From an uncultured Verrucomicrobia subdivision 3 bacterium (GTDB lineage: Bacteria; Verrucomicrobiota; Verrucomicrobiia; Limisphaerales; UBA11358): a stretch of DNA of 64,000 nucleotides. The stretch lies in NCBI GenBank assembly GCA_903872345.1, contig CAIQKM010000108.1, positions 1-64,000 of the forward strand, read 5' to 3'. This document shows, in pieces, positions 44,414 to 54,215 of the stretch. Numbering within the stretch: position 1 is the first letter of the stretch; the number at the start of each line of letters is the position of its first letter. A program made the position numbers and the translations under genes. Under the pieces are notes generated by a model. The model was not told where the DNA came from. It worked only from the letters and a program-made list of their open reading frames with translations, and ran no database searches.

Positions 44414-45595
44414 ATGAAGACCGAGGATATTCACAAAATTTGCGAGGCCGGACTGATCACGGCGGATCAGCGCGACCGGATTATTGCGCATTTTAACCTC
44501 AAAGATGATGGAGTTAAATTCCTGGCCATCGTCTCTTTCATCGGAGCAACGTTGATAACGGCGGGGATTGTGCTGCTCATTTCCGCGCATTGGAATGAGA
44601 TTCCCGGCGGGATAAAGATCGCCGCCGGATTGCTGCTGATGTTAGGCGCACATGGGGGCGGCTGGTGGTTGCGGGAAGTGCAGGGGCGCCATCGCAAGAC
44701 CGGCGAGGCGTTGCAACTCGCCGGCTCGGTGATGTTTCTCGCGAACATCGCCTTGGTGGGCCAGATTTACCAGCTCTCCTCGCGCCCGCCCAATGCCCTG
44801 CTGCTCTGGCTGGCGGGCATTGCGGCCCTGCCCTGGCTGCTAAATTCCCGGGCGCAGTTTGTATTGTTTCTGGCCGCGCTGTCCGTGTGGTTTGGCTGCG
44901 AGATTAACGAGCGGGACAGCCTGATTTACTGCGGCAATGAATCGCAGGTGGTTGCCTACGCCCTGCTGGGCCTGAATTTTATCGGAGCCGGCCTGTGGCT
45001 GCGGAAGTCGGCCTTTGCCGATTTTGCGCCCGTGGCCGAAAAACTCGGAGCGCTGGGCCTGCTGGTCTTTGCCTTTCCGCTGACGTGGGCCGGGGTTCTG
45101 GATTGGAGACATGATGACACCTGCCACTGGTTCATTCCGGCCCTGGCGGTTTCAGCCATGCTGACCACCGCCGCCGGGGTTCGTCATTTGCCCGGGCTCA
45201 ACCGGCAATGGCGGCTGACCTGGGGTGCCACGCTGGCAACCTCGGCGGCCCTCTTGTGTGCGGCTTTCTTTACCCCCCGCGAACATGGCTGGGTTTGGAT
45301 CGGGACTTTTGACACCGTAAACGCCGCCGCAAGCATCGGCCTGTTTGTCTTTTGTCTGCTGCAAATCCAGACAGGTTTGCAGACCGGTTCGCGCTATTTG
45401 GTAAATCTGGGCGTGGCTTTTATCGGACTGGACATTGTATCCGCCTATTTCGGCCTGTTCGGCACCATGGCCCGCACCGGCTTGATGTTCATCGTATCCG
45501 GACTTTTCCTGATGGTCTTCGGCGTGTATCTGGAAAGGAAACGGCGCAACCTGCTGCACCAAATGAAAACCCTCAACCAATCGGAGGTCGCATGA
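44414..45595 (+). CDS. DUF2157 multi-spanning membrane protein
   Basis: A 393-residue membrane protein. A short N-terminal helix (residues 1-35) leads into the DUF2157 region (F-L-A-I-V-S-F-I-G-A-T-L-I-T-A-G-I-V-L-L-I), followed by about ten hydrophobic segments to the C-terminus. The function is unknown. It is paired with a GDYXXLXY protein that overlaps by ATGA, an arrangement often seen for these two families, so they probably act as one unit. It stands divergently from the sigma-factor operon. Confidence 0.88.
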   Translation: MKTEDIHKICEAGLITADQRDRIIAHFNLKDDGVKFLAIVSFIGATLITAGIVLLISAHWNEIPGGIKIAAGLLLMLGAHGGGWWLREVQGRHRKTGEALQLAGSVMFLANIALVGQIYQLSSRPPNALLLWLAGIAALPWLLNSRAQFVLFLAALSVWFGCEINERDSLIYCGNESQVVAYALLGLNFIGAGLWLRKSAFADFAPVAEKLGALGLLVFAFPLTWAGVLDWRHDDTCHWFIPALAVSAMLTTAAGVRHLPGLNRQWRLTWGATLATSAALLCAAFFTPREHGWVWIGTFDTVNAAASIGLFVFCLLQIQTGLQTGSRYLVNLGVAFIGLDIVSAYFGLFGTMARTGLMFIVSGLFLMVFGVYLERKRRNLLHQMKTLNQSEVA

Positions 45596-46140
45596 AACGG
45601 AAACTGATTATCCTGGTGCTCGCCCTGCAAACCGTCTGGGTGCTCGGCACGGTCATGCAACAAGAGTATGGGCTGCGCCATGGGCGAACCGTGCTGCTGG
45701 CAACTCGACCGGTGGATCCCCGGGATCCGTTGCGCGGTGATTATGTGCGGCTGAATTATGATATCAGCGATGTGCCGCTGGAAAAATTTTCACCGCCCGT
45801 CACCGGCGATCTGCCGGTGGGCACCAAGGTGTTCGTCGCCTTGGCGGCCGGCACGAATCAATTCTGGCAGGTCACCCGGGCAAGTACCGATGACTTCGTC
45901 CCGGCAAATAATGAGATTCGGCTGACCGGCAAAACCGCTTGGTGGTGGGGCAGGAATGGCAACGGTCAACCAATTCATGTTCAATACGGTATTGAACAGT
46001 ATTTTGTCGCCGAAGGGACGGGCAATCCCGTCGGGAAACTGACGGTGGAAGCGGCAGTCTCAGTATCCGGTCAGGCCCGGATCAAAGAGGTTTATGCCGA
46101 TGGCAAACCCTACGCCGAGGTGATGAAAGAGAGGCAGTGA
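45592..46140 (+). CDS. GDYXXLXY-domain protein
   Basis: A 182-residue protein with an N-terminal membrane anchor (I-I-L-V-L-A-L-Q-T-V-W-V-L-G) and the diagnostic motif G-D-Y-V-R-L-N-Y following the D-P-R-D-P-L-R box near residues 41-55. The rest is a beta-rich periplasmic domain. The start overlaps the stop of the DUF2157 gene (ATGA). No enzymatic function is known; it is convergent with the hicBA pair. Confidence 0.92.
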   Translation: MKRKLIILVLALQTVWVLGTVMQQEYGLRHGRTVLLATRPVDPRDPLRGDYVRLNYDISDVPLEKFSPPVTGDLPVGTKVFVALAAGTNQFWQVTRASTDDFVPANNEIRLTGKTAWWWGRNGNGQPIHVQYGIEQYFVAEGTGNPVGKLTVEAAVSVSGQARIKEVYADGKPYAEVMKERQ

Positions 46141-46222
46141 GCCGGCCGCCATGCCCATTTTCGGCGGCGCGCCGAAATACGTTTCCGAAATTGGCCGGGT
46201 CTTTGCCGCCAGCCACCCAAAT

Positions 46223-46441
46223 TTATCGGAAATCTGCCACATCCAAACCGCTGCCTTCAATGATACTTTTGAGCGTGCCGAGGGGAATGGGTTTGCTGCC
46301 ATGCATAGCTACAATCACCTGGCGGCCATTTTCATGCCGCCATTTCTGGTGGCTGCCGGATTGTGCAATCAAAATAAAACCGTGGTGTCGCAAAACTTTG
46401 ACGACTTCCTTGGCATTGCGAACTGGAAACCGCTGGCTCAC
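46223..46441 (-). CDS. hicA: HicA-type mRNA interferase toxin
   Basis: A 72-residue HicA protein with the double-stranded RNA-binding-like fold. The catalytic H31 lies in G-S-H-Q-K-W-R. The ATG overlaps the hicB stop by four bases, so the antitoxin is translated first. HicA cuts mRNA and tmRNA when free of HicB. Intact and of normal length. Confidence 0.9.
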   Translation of the reverse strand: MSQRFPVRNAKEVVKVLRHHGFILIAQSGSHQKWRHENGRQVIVAMHGSKPIPLGTLKSIIEGSGLDVADFR

Positions 46442-46641
46442 GGCAAGGCAAGTTCCACCAGTTTGGCACCTTTGTTCAGTTTGACGGGCGAGGGTTCAAA
46501 CCAAAGGGATAGCGCTTCTTTTGCGTTGGCGACGGCTTCGGCTTCCGTGTCGCCGGCGGACGCGCAGCCGGGCAGTTCGGGAAAGACCGCCGACCAGCGA
46601 TTGGTTTCCGAGTCTAATTCGACCAACAAACGCAATTTCAT
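46438..46641 (-). CDS. hicB: HicB-type antitoxin
   Basis: A 67-residue HicB-like antitoxin opening K-L-R-L-L-V-E-L-D and containing the partially degraded RNase H-like core W-S-A-V-F-P-E-L-P-G-C-A-S-A-G-D-T. The C-terminal DNA-binding tail found in longer HicB proteins is short or missing, so autoregulation may be weak. It lies directly upstream of, and overlaps, hicA. Confidence 0.85.
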   Translation of the reverse strand: MKLRLLVELDSETNRWSAVFPELPGCASAGDTEAEAVANAKEALSLWFEPSPVKLNKGAKLVELALP

Positions 46642-46809
46642 GGGGGCAATTTAACTCCTATTGTCCGGCGGGGCAAGGCATCGTCCAACCCCAAACTGCC
46701 ATTGGCCGGATCTGGGTAGTGCCCGGCGCGGATTTTCCAAATCCACAGCGCGTCGCCAGACCAACCGGCTTTGAACTCATTCCAGCCGTCTCCCGTCATG
46801 CCACCCGCT

Positions 46810-46828
46810 GCGAGTTGGGACAACTCGC
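46810..46828. repeat. Small palindrome at the 3' end of the nuo operon
   Basis: GCGAGTTG (46810-46817) and CAACTCGC (46821-46828) form a perfect 8-bp hairpin with a 3-base loop, 26 bases after the nuoN stop on the operon's strand. There is no U-run, so it could be a repeat or a weak terminator. Confidence 0.4.
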
Positions 46829-46853
46829 ACTCCGACCGGCCACCCTCAATATT

Positions 46854-48311
46854 TTACACACCCAGCGATTTGGCCGCCTCGTTGGCGAGATCCAGAATCG
46901 TGTTGGGGAACAGACCGAGCCAGAAAATGCCCGCCACGCACAGGGCGAGGGAAACTTTGGCGGGACCATCCAGTTCGATGGGGGTCAAATCGGCCGTCTC
47001 GCGGCTCCAGTAAATGGCCCGAACGACGCCAAAATAATAGTACATCGAGATAACCACGCCCACGAGGGTGATGGCCGCGAGCCAGTAATAGCCATGGTCA
47101 TGGGTGGCGGCACCCTGGGCAATGACCGCTTTCAGCAGCAGGAACTTGCCGAAGAACCCGGCCAGCGGCGGAATACCGGCCAGTGAAACCATCGCAAAGG
47201 TCATGGAAGCGGCCAGAAACGGCGAGCGCTGGCTCAATCCGGCGAGACCGGAGATTTCTTCGCTTTCGAGATTCTTGAACACAATCGCGATGACCGTGAA
47301 GGCCGCGAGCACCGTGAACAGATAACCGGCGAAATAGTACAGAATGGCGGCAATGCCGGCCGTGTTCAGCGCGGCAACACCCAGCAACAGGTAACCCGCG
47401 TGCGAAATGCTGGAGTAGGCGAGCAGGCGCTTGAGATTCCGCTGGGGCAGCGCGCAGAGGTTGCCGTACAGGATGGTGATGCAGGAAATGATGATCAGCA
47501 GGCTGGACCAATGGGTCGTGAGACAAGGCACTGCGGTGAAAAGAAAACGCAGGAGCAGGACAAACCCGGCGGCTTTGGAACCGATGGCCAGAAATGCGGT
47601 GGTCGGGGTGGGCGCGCCTTGATAAACGTCCGGCGCCCAGATTTGGAACGGAAACGCGGCGATTTTGAAACCAAGACCGGACAGCACCAGCAGCACGCCG
47701 AGCACAAACAGCTTGCTGGTGGCAAACTGCGGAGCGACGGCGGCGAGGTCGTTGAAATTCAATTTACCGGTCGTGCCCCAAATGAGCGCGATGCCGAAAA
47801 TCATGAAGGACGAGGACAGGGCGCCAAGAATAAGGTACTTCACACCCGCTTCAAGCGACGCAATCTTCGAGCGCTGAAAGCTGGTCAGCACATAGAAGGT
47901 GATGGTGATAAGTTCGATGGAGACGAACAGCATCGGGAAATCATTGGCCGAGGCGGCAAACAACATGCCGGCGAGGGCGAACAGCACCAGCGAGTAATAT
48001 TCACTGATGGCCCCGGGAACGCGGCTGGAAAACTGGAGCACCACAAAGAGCACCAGAATGGCCGCCGTCAAAAACAGCCGCTTAAAGAACACCGCCAAGG
48101 CGTCATTCACGAACGAGCCATGAAAGGCCGAACCGCCCAGACTGCAAACTCCCTGGCCGCTGAAGCTGATGACAAGCAGACCGGTCAGCGCGGCGATGGC
48201 CGCATAGGCGAGGTATTTCTTGCGCTCGGCGGGGACCCAGAAATCCGCCAGCAGCAACGCGGTGCCGAGGGCGATTACGCACAATTCAAGTGTGATCAAG
48301 GAAGCGTTCAT
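46854..48311 (-). CDS. nuoN: NADH-quinone oxidoreductase subunit N
   Basis: A 485-residue antiporter-like membrane subunit of complex I, with about 14 hydrophobic segments and the family's conserved Lys/Glu in the membrane core (for example Y-S-S-I-S-H-A-G-Y). It pumps protons coupled to NADH oxidation. Last gene of the operon; its start overlaps the nuoM stop by one base. Confidence 0.95.
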   Translation of the reverse strand: MNASLITLELCVIALGTALLLADFWVPAERKKYLAYAAIAALTGLLVISFSGQGVCSLGGSAFHGSFVNDALAVFFKRLFLTAAILVLFVVLQFSSRVPGAISEYYSLVLFALAGMLFAASANDFPMLFVSIELITITFYVLTSFQRSKIASLEAGVKYLILGALSSSFMIFGIALIWGTTGKLNFNDLAAVAPQFATSKLFVLGVLLVLSGLGFKIAAFPFQIWAPDVYQGAPTPTTAFLAIGSKAAGFVLLLRFLFTAVPCLTTHWSSLLIIISCITILYGNLCALPQRNLKRLLAYSSISHAGYLLLGVAALNTAGIAAILYYFAGYLFTVLAAFTVIAIVFKNLESEEISGLAGLSQRSPFLAASMTFAMVSLAGIPPLAGFFGKFLLLKAVIAQGAATHDHGYYWLAAITLVGVVISMYYYFGVVRAIYWSRETADLTPIELDGPAKVSLALCVAGIFWLGLFPNTILDLANEAAKSLGV

Positions 48312-49846
48312 CAGTTGCGGACTCCAGAAATTTCAGCCTGCGCGACCAGTTTCGCGGGGACGGTGACGTTCGCGAGGTTCACGACCTTCTGCGCGTCAGG
48401 ATTGATCTTCGAGGTGAGCAGGGACGGCACAAAACCGAACACCAGCAGGCTCACGAGCAGCAGCGCGTAAGGCAGTTTGCGCCAGGCGTTGGCATCGGGC
48501 AGCGTGTTCCAGCGTTCGGGCAGGGGGCCGTGCAAAATCTGGCGCATGGCACGGGTCATGTAAACGCCACCGATAACGAGGGCGCCCCACAGACCGATAA
48601 CCGTCACCGCCGGGAAGATTTTCCACGCGCCGAAAAATACGGTGGCTTCACCCACAAAGTTGGCAAAACCGGGAAGGCCGCAACCGGCCATCGCCGCCAT
48701 CAACAGAGCGGTACCGATAAAGGGCAGCTTGCGGCAAAGGCCGCCGAGGTCGTTCATCTGGAGCGTACCCGTCTGCTGGTAGATATAACCACTCAGGGCA
48801 AAAGTCAGTGCCGCCAGGAAACCGTGTGCCACCATGATGAGCACCGCGCCGGTGATACCTATGAGGTTCAGGCTGGCAATACCCAGGAAAATGAAACCCA
48901 TGTGCGCCACGCTGGAATTACCAATCAGGAGGTTCAAATCCTTTTGGCGCATCGCCACCCAGCCGACATACAGGATGTTGCCGACGCAGAGCCAGGCGAT
49001 AATGTGCGCCCAGTGCTGGGCCGCCTGCGGCAGGAGCGGCAGGGCGACGCGGATCAGACCGTAGAGACCGAATTTCTTGAGCACGCCGGCATGCAACATG
49101 GCGGTGGGCGACGGCGCCACACCATAACCCAGCGGCGCCCAGGAATGGAACGGCCAGAGCGAAACCAGGATGCCGAAACCGAATAGCAGCAGCGGGAAGA
49201 TGAAGTTCTGCACATTCACCGCCAGCGGATTGGCCTGCACATGCTTGATGATGGCCGGGATATCGAAGGTGTTCGCACCACTCTGCAAATACAGGGCGAT
49301 CAGGCCGATCAAGGCAATCAGCGCACCGATGCTCAGATAAATCGTGATCTGGAAGGTGGCGAAGTTCTTCTTTTCGCCGCGGCCCCAGACGCCAATCATT
49401 ATAAAGGTCGGCACCAGCGCCAGTTCATGGAGGAAATAGAAGAAGAACAGATCCAGCGAGGCGAACGCCCCGAGGATGCCGCCGGTCATGATGAGCAGCA
49501 GCACGTAAAATTCCTTTTCGCGGGACTGGATTTCCCACGCGCAGAGCGTGGCGGCCAGACCGACGATCGCGCCCATCAGAATCAAACCGACATTTAAACC
49601 ATCCACGCCGACGTGATAGCTGATGCCAAGGGATTGAACCCAAGGAATTTGCTGCACAAACCGGAAGCCATCGGCATCCACGGGCGCGGACGAGTACTGG
49701 CAGAACATCCATACGGCGGACACGGCGGAGAGCAGGGTGCCCAAGATGGCGACGGCGCGGATGATGACGCGATAATTGCGCGGGATAAAGACCAGCGCCA
49801 ATGCCGCCAGCAGCGGCCAACCTGCGATGTAAGTCAGAATGGACAT
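48311..49846 (-). CDS. nuoM: NADH-quinone oxidoreductase subunit M
   Basis: A 511-residue antiporter-like subunit of complex I. It includes S-S-V-A-H-M-G-F-I and L-W-P-F-H-S-W-A-P, both typical of NuoM. The start at 49846 follows the nuoL stop directly and has GGAAAA at a good distance; an in-frame start at 49858 overlaps nuoL and is less likely. Confidence 0.95.
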   Translation of the reverse strand: MSILTYIAGWPLLAALALVFIPRNYRVIIRAVAILGTLLSAVSAVWMFCQYSSAPVDADGFRFVQQIPWVQSLGISYHVGVDGLNVGLILMGAIVGLAATLCAWEIQSREKEFYVLLLIMTGGILGAFASLDLFFFYFLHELALVPTFIMIGVWGRGEKKNFATFQITIYLSIGALIALIGLIALYLQSGANTFDIPAIIKHVQANPLAVNVQNFIFPLLLFGFGILVSLWPFHSWAPLGYGVAPSPTAMLHAGVLKKFGLYGLIRVALPLLPQAAQHWAHIIAWLCVGNILYVGWVAMRQKDLNLLIGNSSVAHMGFIFLGIASLNLIGITGAVLIMVAHGFLAALTFALSGYIYQQTGTLQMNDLGGLCRKLPFIGTALLMAAMAGCGLPGFANFVGEATVFFGAWKIFPAVTVIGLWGALVIGGVYMTRAMRQILHGPLPERWNTLPDANAWRKLPYALLLVSLLVFGFVPSLLTSKINPDAQKVVNLANVTVPAKLVAQAEISGVRN

Positions 49847-49847
49847 T

Positions 49848-51719
49848 TTATTTTCCAAAAACCAAAACCCAATAGAGCACCACGGCCACGCCCGTCACAA
49901 ACATGAAGGCGTACCATTGGAGATTGCCGCTTTGCAACAAACGCAAACCGCGGCCAAAGATGTCGGTGCCGCCGCGAACACCACCGATGACGACACCTTC
50001 CAAAATCCAGCGATCCACAAACCAAGCCACCCAGGCAATGGCATCATGCGCCCGGATGAAGGTGGCTTCGTAGATTTCGTCAAAATAGAACCGGTTCTTC
50101 ATGGCCGTGGCCAGGGGACCCAGCTTGGCCGGCAACGGGTCGGTGGCGGCATTCTTATAGAGGCTGAAAGCGGCCAGAAAACCAACAACTACCGCACCCA
50201 GACCGCAGGCCAAACCAACGGGCGCGTGGATGGGCTCAAGGATCTGCTGGATAATCGAAAGGGATTCGGCATTCGGCTTGAATTGCGAATTGTAAACATT
50301 GACCACGCCAATAAATCCGCCAGCCACCGCCAGCACTGCCAGCGCAATCAGCGGGAAGGACATGACGGCCGGAGATTCATGCGCATGCTTGGCCTTTTCG
50401 GTGCGGGGGTTGCCCACAAACGCCACGAAGAACAGGCGGAACATGTAGAACGTGGTGAGGGCGGCGACAAACACGGCCACGCCGAACAGGAGGAAATTCT
50501 TCTGTTCCAAAGCCAGGCCCAAAATCGAATCCTTGGAATAGAAACCGCTGAATATAGGAACCCCGCACAAGGCCAGCGTACCAAACAGGAACGTATAGAA
50601 CGTGATGGGCATCTTCTGCTTCAGCGCACCCATCTTCCAGATGTCCTGTTCTTCATGCAGCGCGTGAATCACGGAACCGGCGCCGAGGAACAGCAGCGCC
50701 TTGAAGAAGGCGTGCGTGGTCAAATGGAACATCGCCGGCGTAGGCCCGGTCAGACCGACCGCCATGACCATGTAACCGAGCTGGGAGAGTGTCGAATAAG
50801 CGAGGATGCGCTTGATGTCGTTTTGCTGGACGGCGATCAGGGCCGCGAGCAGGGCGGTGAATCCGCCAACATAGGAAATCACATGCAGCGCTTCCGCGTT
50901 GAACAGCACAAACGTGCGGCACAGCATATAAACACCGGCGGCCACCATCGTGGCGGCATGGATCAAAGCGGACACGGGCGTGGGACCTTCCATCGCGTCC
51001 GCGAGCCAGACGTGCAGCGGGAACTGGGCCGATTTGCCGAGCGTGCCGCAGAAGATCAATAGTCCGGCCAGTGTGGCGCAGCCGCCGAGCGCGACGGGAT
51101 TGGTCAGGAACTGGGCACTGATTTCACCAAAGTTCAGGGTGCCAAGCACGCCCCAAACCATCAGGATACCGAACAGAAAACCGAAGTCGCCAAGGCGATT
51201 CGTGATGAACGCCTTCTTGGCCGCATCGCCGGCGCTGGGTTTTTCAAACCAGAAACCGATGAGCAGATAGCTGGACACACCGACCAATTCCCAGAAGATG
51301 AACATCTGGAGGAAGTTGTTCGCCAGCACAATGCCGAGCATCGAGAACGTGAACAGACTCAGGAAGGCAAAGAAACGCGCCATGCTGCGGTCTTCGTGCA
51401 TGTAGCCAAAAGAATATATATGGATCGCACCACCCACGCCGGTGACAATGAGCATCATCATCAAACTAAGGGCATCGAGCTTCAGGCCGAAATCCACGTG
51501 CAAAGTATCAATCGAAAGCCAAGAGGTGGCTGTTTCCGTCACGGCGGGATGAAAACCGTTCGCGCCGATGAAGCACACGGTCAGGATGAAGCCGGCCACG
51601 ATCGCCCCGATGGAGATGAGCGAGCTGAGCGTGCGACAACGCAGGGTAAATAGCGTTATCACCGCCGCTGACAACAGCGGCAGGAACAAAATAATCCAGG
51701 GCAGAGCTTCTAATTTCAT
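49848..51719 (-). CDS. nuoL: NADH-quinone oxidoreductase subunit L
   Basis: A 623-residue largest antiporter-like subunit, with the W-E-L-V-G-V-S-S-Y-L-L-I-G-F-W segment, H-V-W-L-A-D-A-M-E-G-P-T-P-V-S-A-L-I-H-A, and a long C-terminal lateral-helix extension. Ends at the start of nuoM. It is of normal length and intact. Confidence 0.96.
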   Translation of the reverse strand: MKLEALPWIILFLPLLSAAVITLFTLRCRTLSSLISIGAIVAGFILTVCFIGANGFHPAVTETATSWLSIDTLHVDFGLKLDALSLMMMLIVTGVGGAIHIYSFGYMHEDRSMARFFAFLSLFTFSMLGIVLANNFLQMFIFWELVGVSSYLLIGFWFEKPSAGDAAKKAFITNRLGDFGFLFGILMVWGVLGTLNFGEISAQFLTNPVALGGCATLAGLLIFCGTLGKSAQFPLHVWLADAMEGPTPVSALIHAATMVAAGVYMLCRTFVLFNAEALHVISYVGGFTALLAALIAVQQNDIKRILAYSTLSQLGYMVMAVGLTGPTPAMFHLTTHAFFKALLFLGAGSVIHALHEEQDIWKMGALKQKMPITFYTFLFGTLALCGVPIFSGFYSKDSILGLALEQKNFLLFGVAVFVAALTTFYMFRLFFVAFVGNPRTEKAKHAHESPAVMSFPLIALAVLAVAGGFIGVVNVYNSQFKPNAESLSIIQQILEPIHAPVGLACGLGAVVVGFLAAFSLYKNAATDPLPAKLGPLATAMKNRFYFDEIYEATFIRAHDAIAWVAWFVDRWILEGVVIGGVRGGTDIFGRGLRLLQSGNLQWYAFMFVTGVAVVLYWVLVFGK

Positions 51720-51723
51720 TGCT

Positions 51724-52029
51724 TCACAGTTTCATGCTCGTCAGATCCTCGACATGCGCGGACTGGCGTTTGCGATACAGGGCGACAATCAGCGCGAGGC
51801 CGACCGCCACTTCGGCGGCCGCCACGGTGATGATGAAAAACACCAACACCTGGCCGTCCAGCTTGCCGTTGTACCGCGAAAAGGAGACCAGCGCCAGGTT
51901 GGCGGAGTTCAGCATCAGCTCCAGTGACATGTAAATCACGAGCAGGTTGCGCCGGAGGATCACGCCGAGCAGCCCCAGGCTGAACAGCAGGAAACTCACG
52001 GTCAGATAATGTTCGAGTCCAACGTGCAT
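51724..52029 (-). CDS. nuoK: NADH-quinone oxidoreductase subunit K
   Basis: A 101-residue three-helix membrane subunit with the conserved Glu in Y-M-S-L-E-L-M-L-N-S-A-N-L and a second one in A-A-A-E-V-A-V-G-L-A. It lies four bases before nuoL and is cotranscribed with it. Confidence 0.95.
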   Translation of the reverse strand: MHVGLEHYLTVSFLLFSLGLLGVILRRNLLVIYMSLELMLNSANLALVSFSRYNGKLDGQVLVFFIITVAAAEVAVGLALIVALYRKRQSAHVEDLTSMKL

Positions 52030-52071
52030 GTTAAATTTATTATTCCGCTAGGCTTATGGCCTGGCGACGGT

Positions 52072-52578
52072 TCATTCCAGTTTCTTTTTGCACAGCAAAA
52101 TGACACCCACCATCGCCACCAGCAGCAGCACGGAGACGACTTCAAACGGCAGGGTGTATTGCGTGAACAACAGTTTGCCCAGCGAGGCGGTATCGCCATC
52201 GCCTGCGGGATTATTTGCATCCGGCGCGGCGCTCTTCAGCGACTTCAGCATGATGAAAACAATCGCGGCAAAGGAAATCAGACCGGCGCCAATGCCAAAG
52301 AACTTGAACTTGCGCCGGGCTTCTTCCTTCAGGTCCAGCAACATGATGACGAACAGGAAGAGCACCATCACGGCACCCGCATAAACAATGATCTGGACAA
52401 TGCCGAGGAAAAACGCGTGCAGCAGCACGAACAGGCCGGACATCGAAATGATGGTCAGCACCAAAAACATGGCACTGGTGACCGGGCTGCGGCTCAACGG
52501 GTTCGCGACGACCAAGACGCCGCACAACAGCGTCAGGGCTGCAAATACATAAAACAGGATGTCGGGCAATGCTGGCAT
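52072..52578 (-). CDS. nuoJ: NADH-quinone oxidoreductase subunit J
   Basis: A 168-residue membrane subunit with five hydrophobic segments and the family stretch I-V-Y-A-G-A-V-M-V-L-F-L-F-V-I-M-L-L. It starts three bases after nuoI and is followed by a 42-base gap before nuoK. Confidence 0.94.
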   Translation of the reverse strand: MPALPDILFYVFAALTLLCGVLVVANPLSRSPVTSAMFLVLTIISMSGLFVLLHAFFLGIVQIIVYAGAVMVLFLFVIMLLDLKEEARRKFKFFGIGAGLISFAAIVFIMLKSLKSAAPDANNPAGDGDTASLGKLLFTQYTLPFEVVSVLLLVAMVGVILLCKKKLE

Positions 52579-52581
52579 GGA

Positions 52582-53145
52582 TCAGACTTTCACGGGAAAA
52601 CTTTCCTGCGCCTTGGCTTCCTCCAGTTTGTGTTTCCACTTCTGGATGCCGCCGTGCGTGCCGCCGAGCGCGAGAAGCTTTTCCTTGTTATAAATCATTT
52701 CACTACGGTTATGGGCGATATGAGACCAGTCTTTCTGCAGAAAAATCGCCTCTTCCGGACAAACTTCCTGGCACATGCCGCAATAAATGCAGCGCAGCAT
52801 GTTGATCTCAAATTCCTTGGGCATCTTCTCCGCGTTGGCGCGATCCGCAGCCTGCCCGTCCTGACCGGGGGGCGTGATGCGAATGGCCTTCGGAGGGCAG
52901 ACAAATTCACAGAGCTGGCAGGACACGCACTTGGTGCTGCCATCCTGGTCTTTCACCAAATAAGGCGCGCCACGGTAATTTTGCGGCAGGGTCCAGCGCT
53001 GCTCCGGATATTCCATCGTCACCTGCTTGCCTTGGAACAGCGAGCCGTAGGCGTGCTTGATGGTCACTTGCAACCCGCCGGCGATGGCCGGCAGATAAAG
53101 CTTTTCCCAGAACGATAGCGGTTTGCGGTTGACGGTAATTGCCAT
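52582..53145 (-). CDS. nuoI: NADH-quinone oxidoreductase subunit I (two 4Fe-4S clusters)
   Basis: A 187-residue ferredoxin-like subunit with two cluster motifs, C-V-S-C-Q-L-C-E-F-V-C-P and C-I-Y-C-G-M-C-Q-E-V-C-P. These relay electrons to the quinone-reducing end. A roughly 20-residue insertion between the motifs is charged and Ala-rich. One base separates it from nuoH. Confidence 0.95.
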   Translation of the reverse strand: MAITVNRKPLSFWEKLYLPAIAGGLQVTIKHAYGSLFQGKQVTMEYPEQRWTLPQNYRGAPYLVKDQDGSTKCVSCQLCEFVCPPKAIRITPPGQDGQAADRANAEKMPKEFEINMLRCIYCGMCQEVCPEEAIFLQKDWSHIAHNRSEMIYNKEKLLALGGTHGGIQKWKHKLEEAKAQESFPVKV

Positions 53146-53146
53146 A

Positions 53147-54214
53147 TCAACTCCTCAGGTACAGCCAGACGGCCGTAATCAAAATGTTTACCAAGGCGAG
53201 CGGTAAAAACCGGCGCCAGCCCAAGTCCATCAACTGGTCATAGCGGAAACGCGGGAACATCCAGCGCACCCAAATGAACAGCACCATGAAAAACAACAGC
53301 TTGGCTACGAAAATCAGGATATGGGCAATGCCCAGGCCCAGCGAACCGGGACCCGCGACGTGATCCAGACCGAAGAACGGCAGGGACCAGCCGCCAAAGA
53401 ACAGCGTCACCATCATCGCCGAAGACGCCACCATGTTTGAATATTCCGCCAGGAAGAACAGCGCAAATTTCATGGAGCTATACTCCGTATGATAGCCGCC
53501 GACCAGTTCGGTTTCAGCTTCCGGCAAGTCGAAAGGTGTGCGGTTCGTTTCTGCAAACGAAGCGACCATGAAAATAACAAACGAAATTGGCGCGTACATT
53601 ACCAGCCAGCCGTGGGTGGACTGCCAGTTGATGATCTGGCTCAGATTCAGGTTGCCGACGATGAGCAGCACCGGGATGATGGACATGCCCATGGAGATTT
53701 CATAGGAAATCATCTGCGCGCTCGAACGGATACCACCAAAGAAAGGATACTTGGAATTGGCCGCATAACCCGCCAGCACAATGCCATACACACCCAGCGA
53801 AACAATGCCGAACGTGTACAGGATGCCGACATTCAGGTCGGCGATCACCATGTGCTGATTGCCAATCTGGGAACCGAACGGAATGACCGCCACGGTGAGC
53901 ATGGCCGGAACCACGGCAATGGCCGGAGCGAGCCAGAAATAAATCTTCCGGACACCCGCCGGGGTGAAGTCTTCCTTGAACATGAACTTCAGACCGTCCG
54001 CCAAAGGCTGGAAAATACCGAGACGCGTCAGGAACGGACCCAGCACCGGGATATACTTCATGAACGGCGGCGCAGCCCGGTTCGGGCCCACGCGATCCTG
54101 AATCCAAGCCGAGATTTTGCGCTCGGCCAACACCGAGTAAGCCACCATGCCCTGCACGACGCCGACTACCACGGCGATCTTGACCAGGCTAAAGATGATG
54201 AAATTCCAGTCCAT
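53147..54214 (-). CDS. nuoH: NADH-quinone oxidoreductase subunit H
   Basis: A 355-residue membrane subunit that forms part of the quinone pocket. It has A-E-R-K-I-S-A-W-I-Q-D-R-V-G-P-N-R near residue 35 and the L-P-E-A-E-T-E-L-V-G-G-Y-H-T-E-Y loop. Its start is one base from the nuoG stop. Confidence 0.96.
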   Translation of the reverse strand: MDWNFIIFSLVKIAVVVGVVQGMVAYSVLAERKISAWIQDRVGPNRAAPPFMKYIPVLGPFLTRLGIFQPLADGLKFMFKEDFTPAGVRKIYFWLAPAIAVVPAMLTVAVIPFGSQIGNQHMVIADLNVGILYTFGIVSLGVYGIVLAGYAANSKYPFFGGIRSSAQMISYEISMGMSIIPVLLIVGNLNLSQIINWQSTHGWLVMYAPISFVIFMVASFAETNRTPFDLPEAETELVGGYHTEYSSMKFALFFLAEYSNMVASSAMMVTLFFGGWSLPFFGLDHVAGPGSLGLGIAHILIFVAKLLFFMVLFIWVRWMFPRFRYDQLMDLGWRRFLPLALVNILITAVWLYLRS

Positions 54215-54215
54215 G

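Noticed and set aside
46638-46823. 61-codon minus-strand frame between nuoN and hicB
   Set aside because: No family features; it lies over a small palindrome and spacer DNA.
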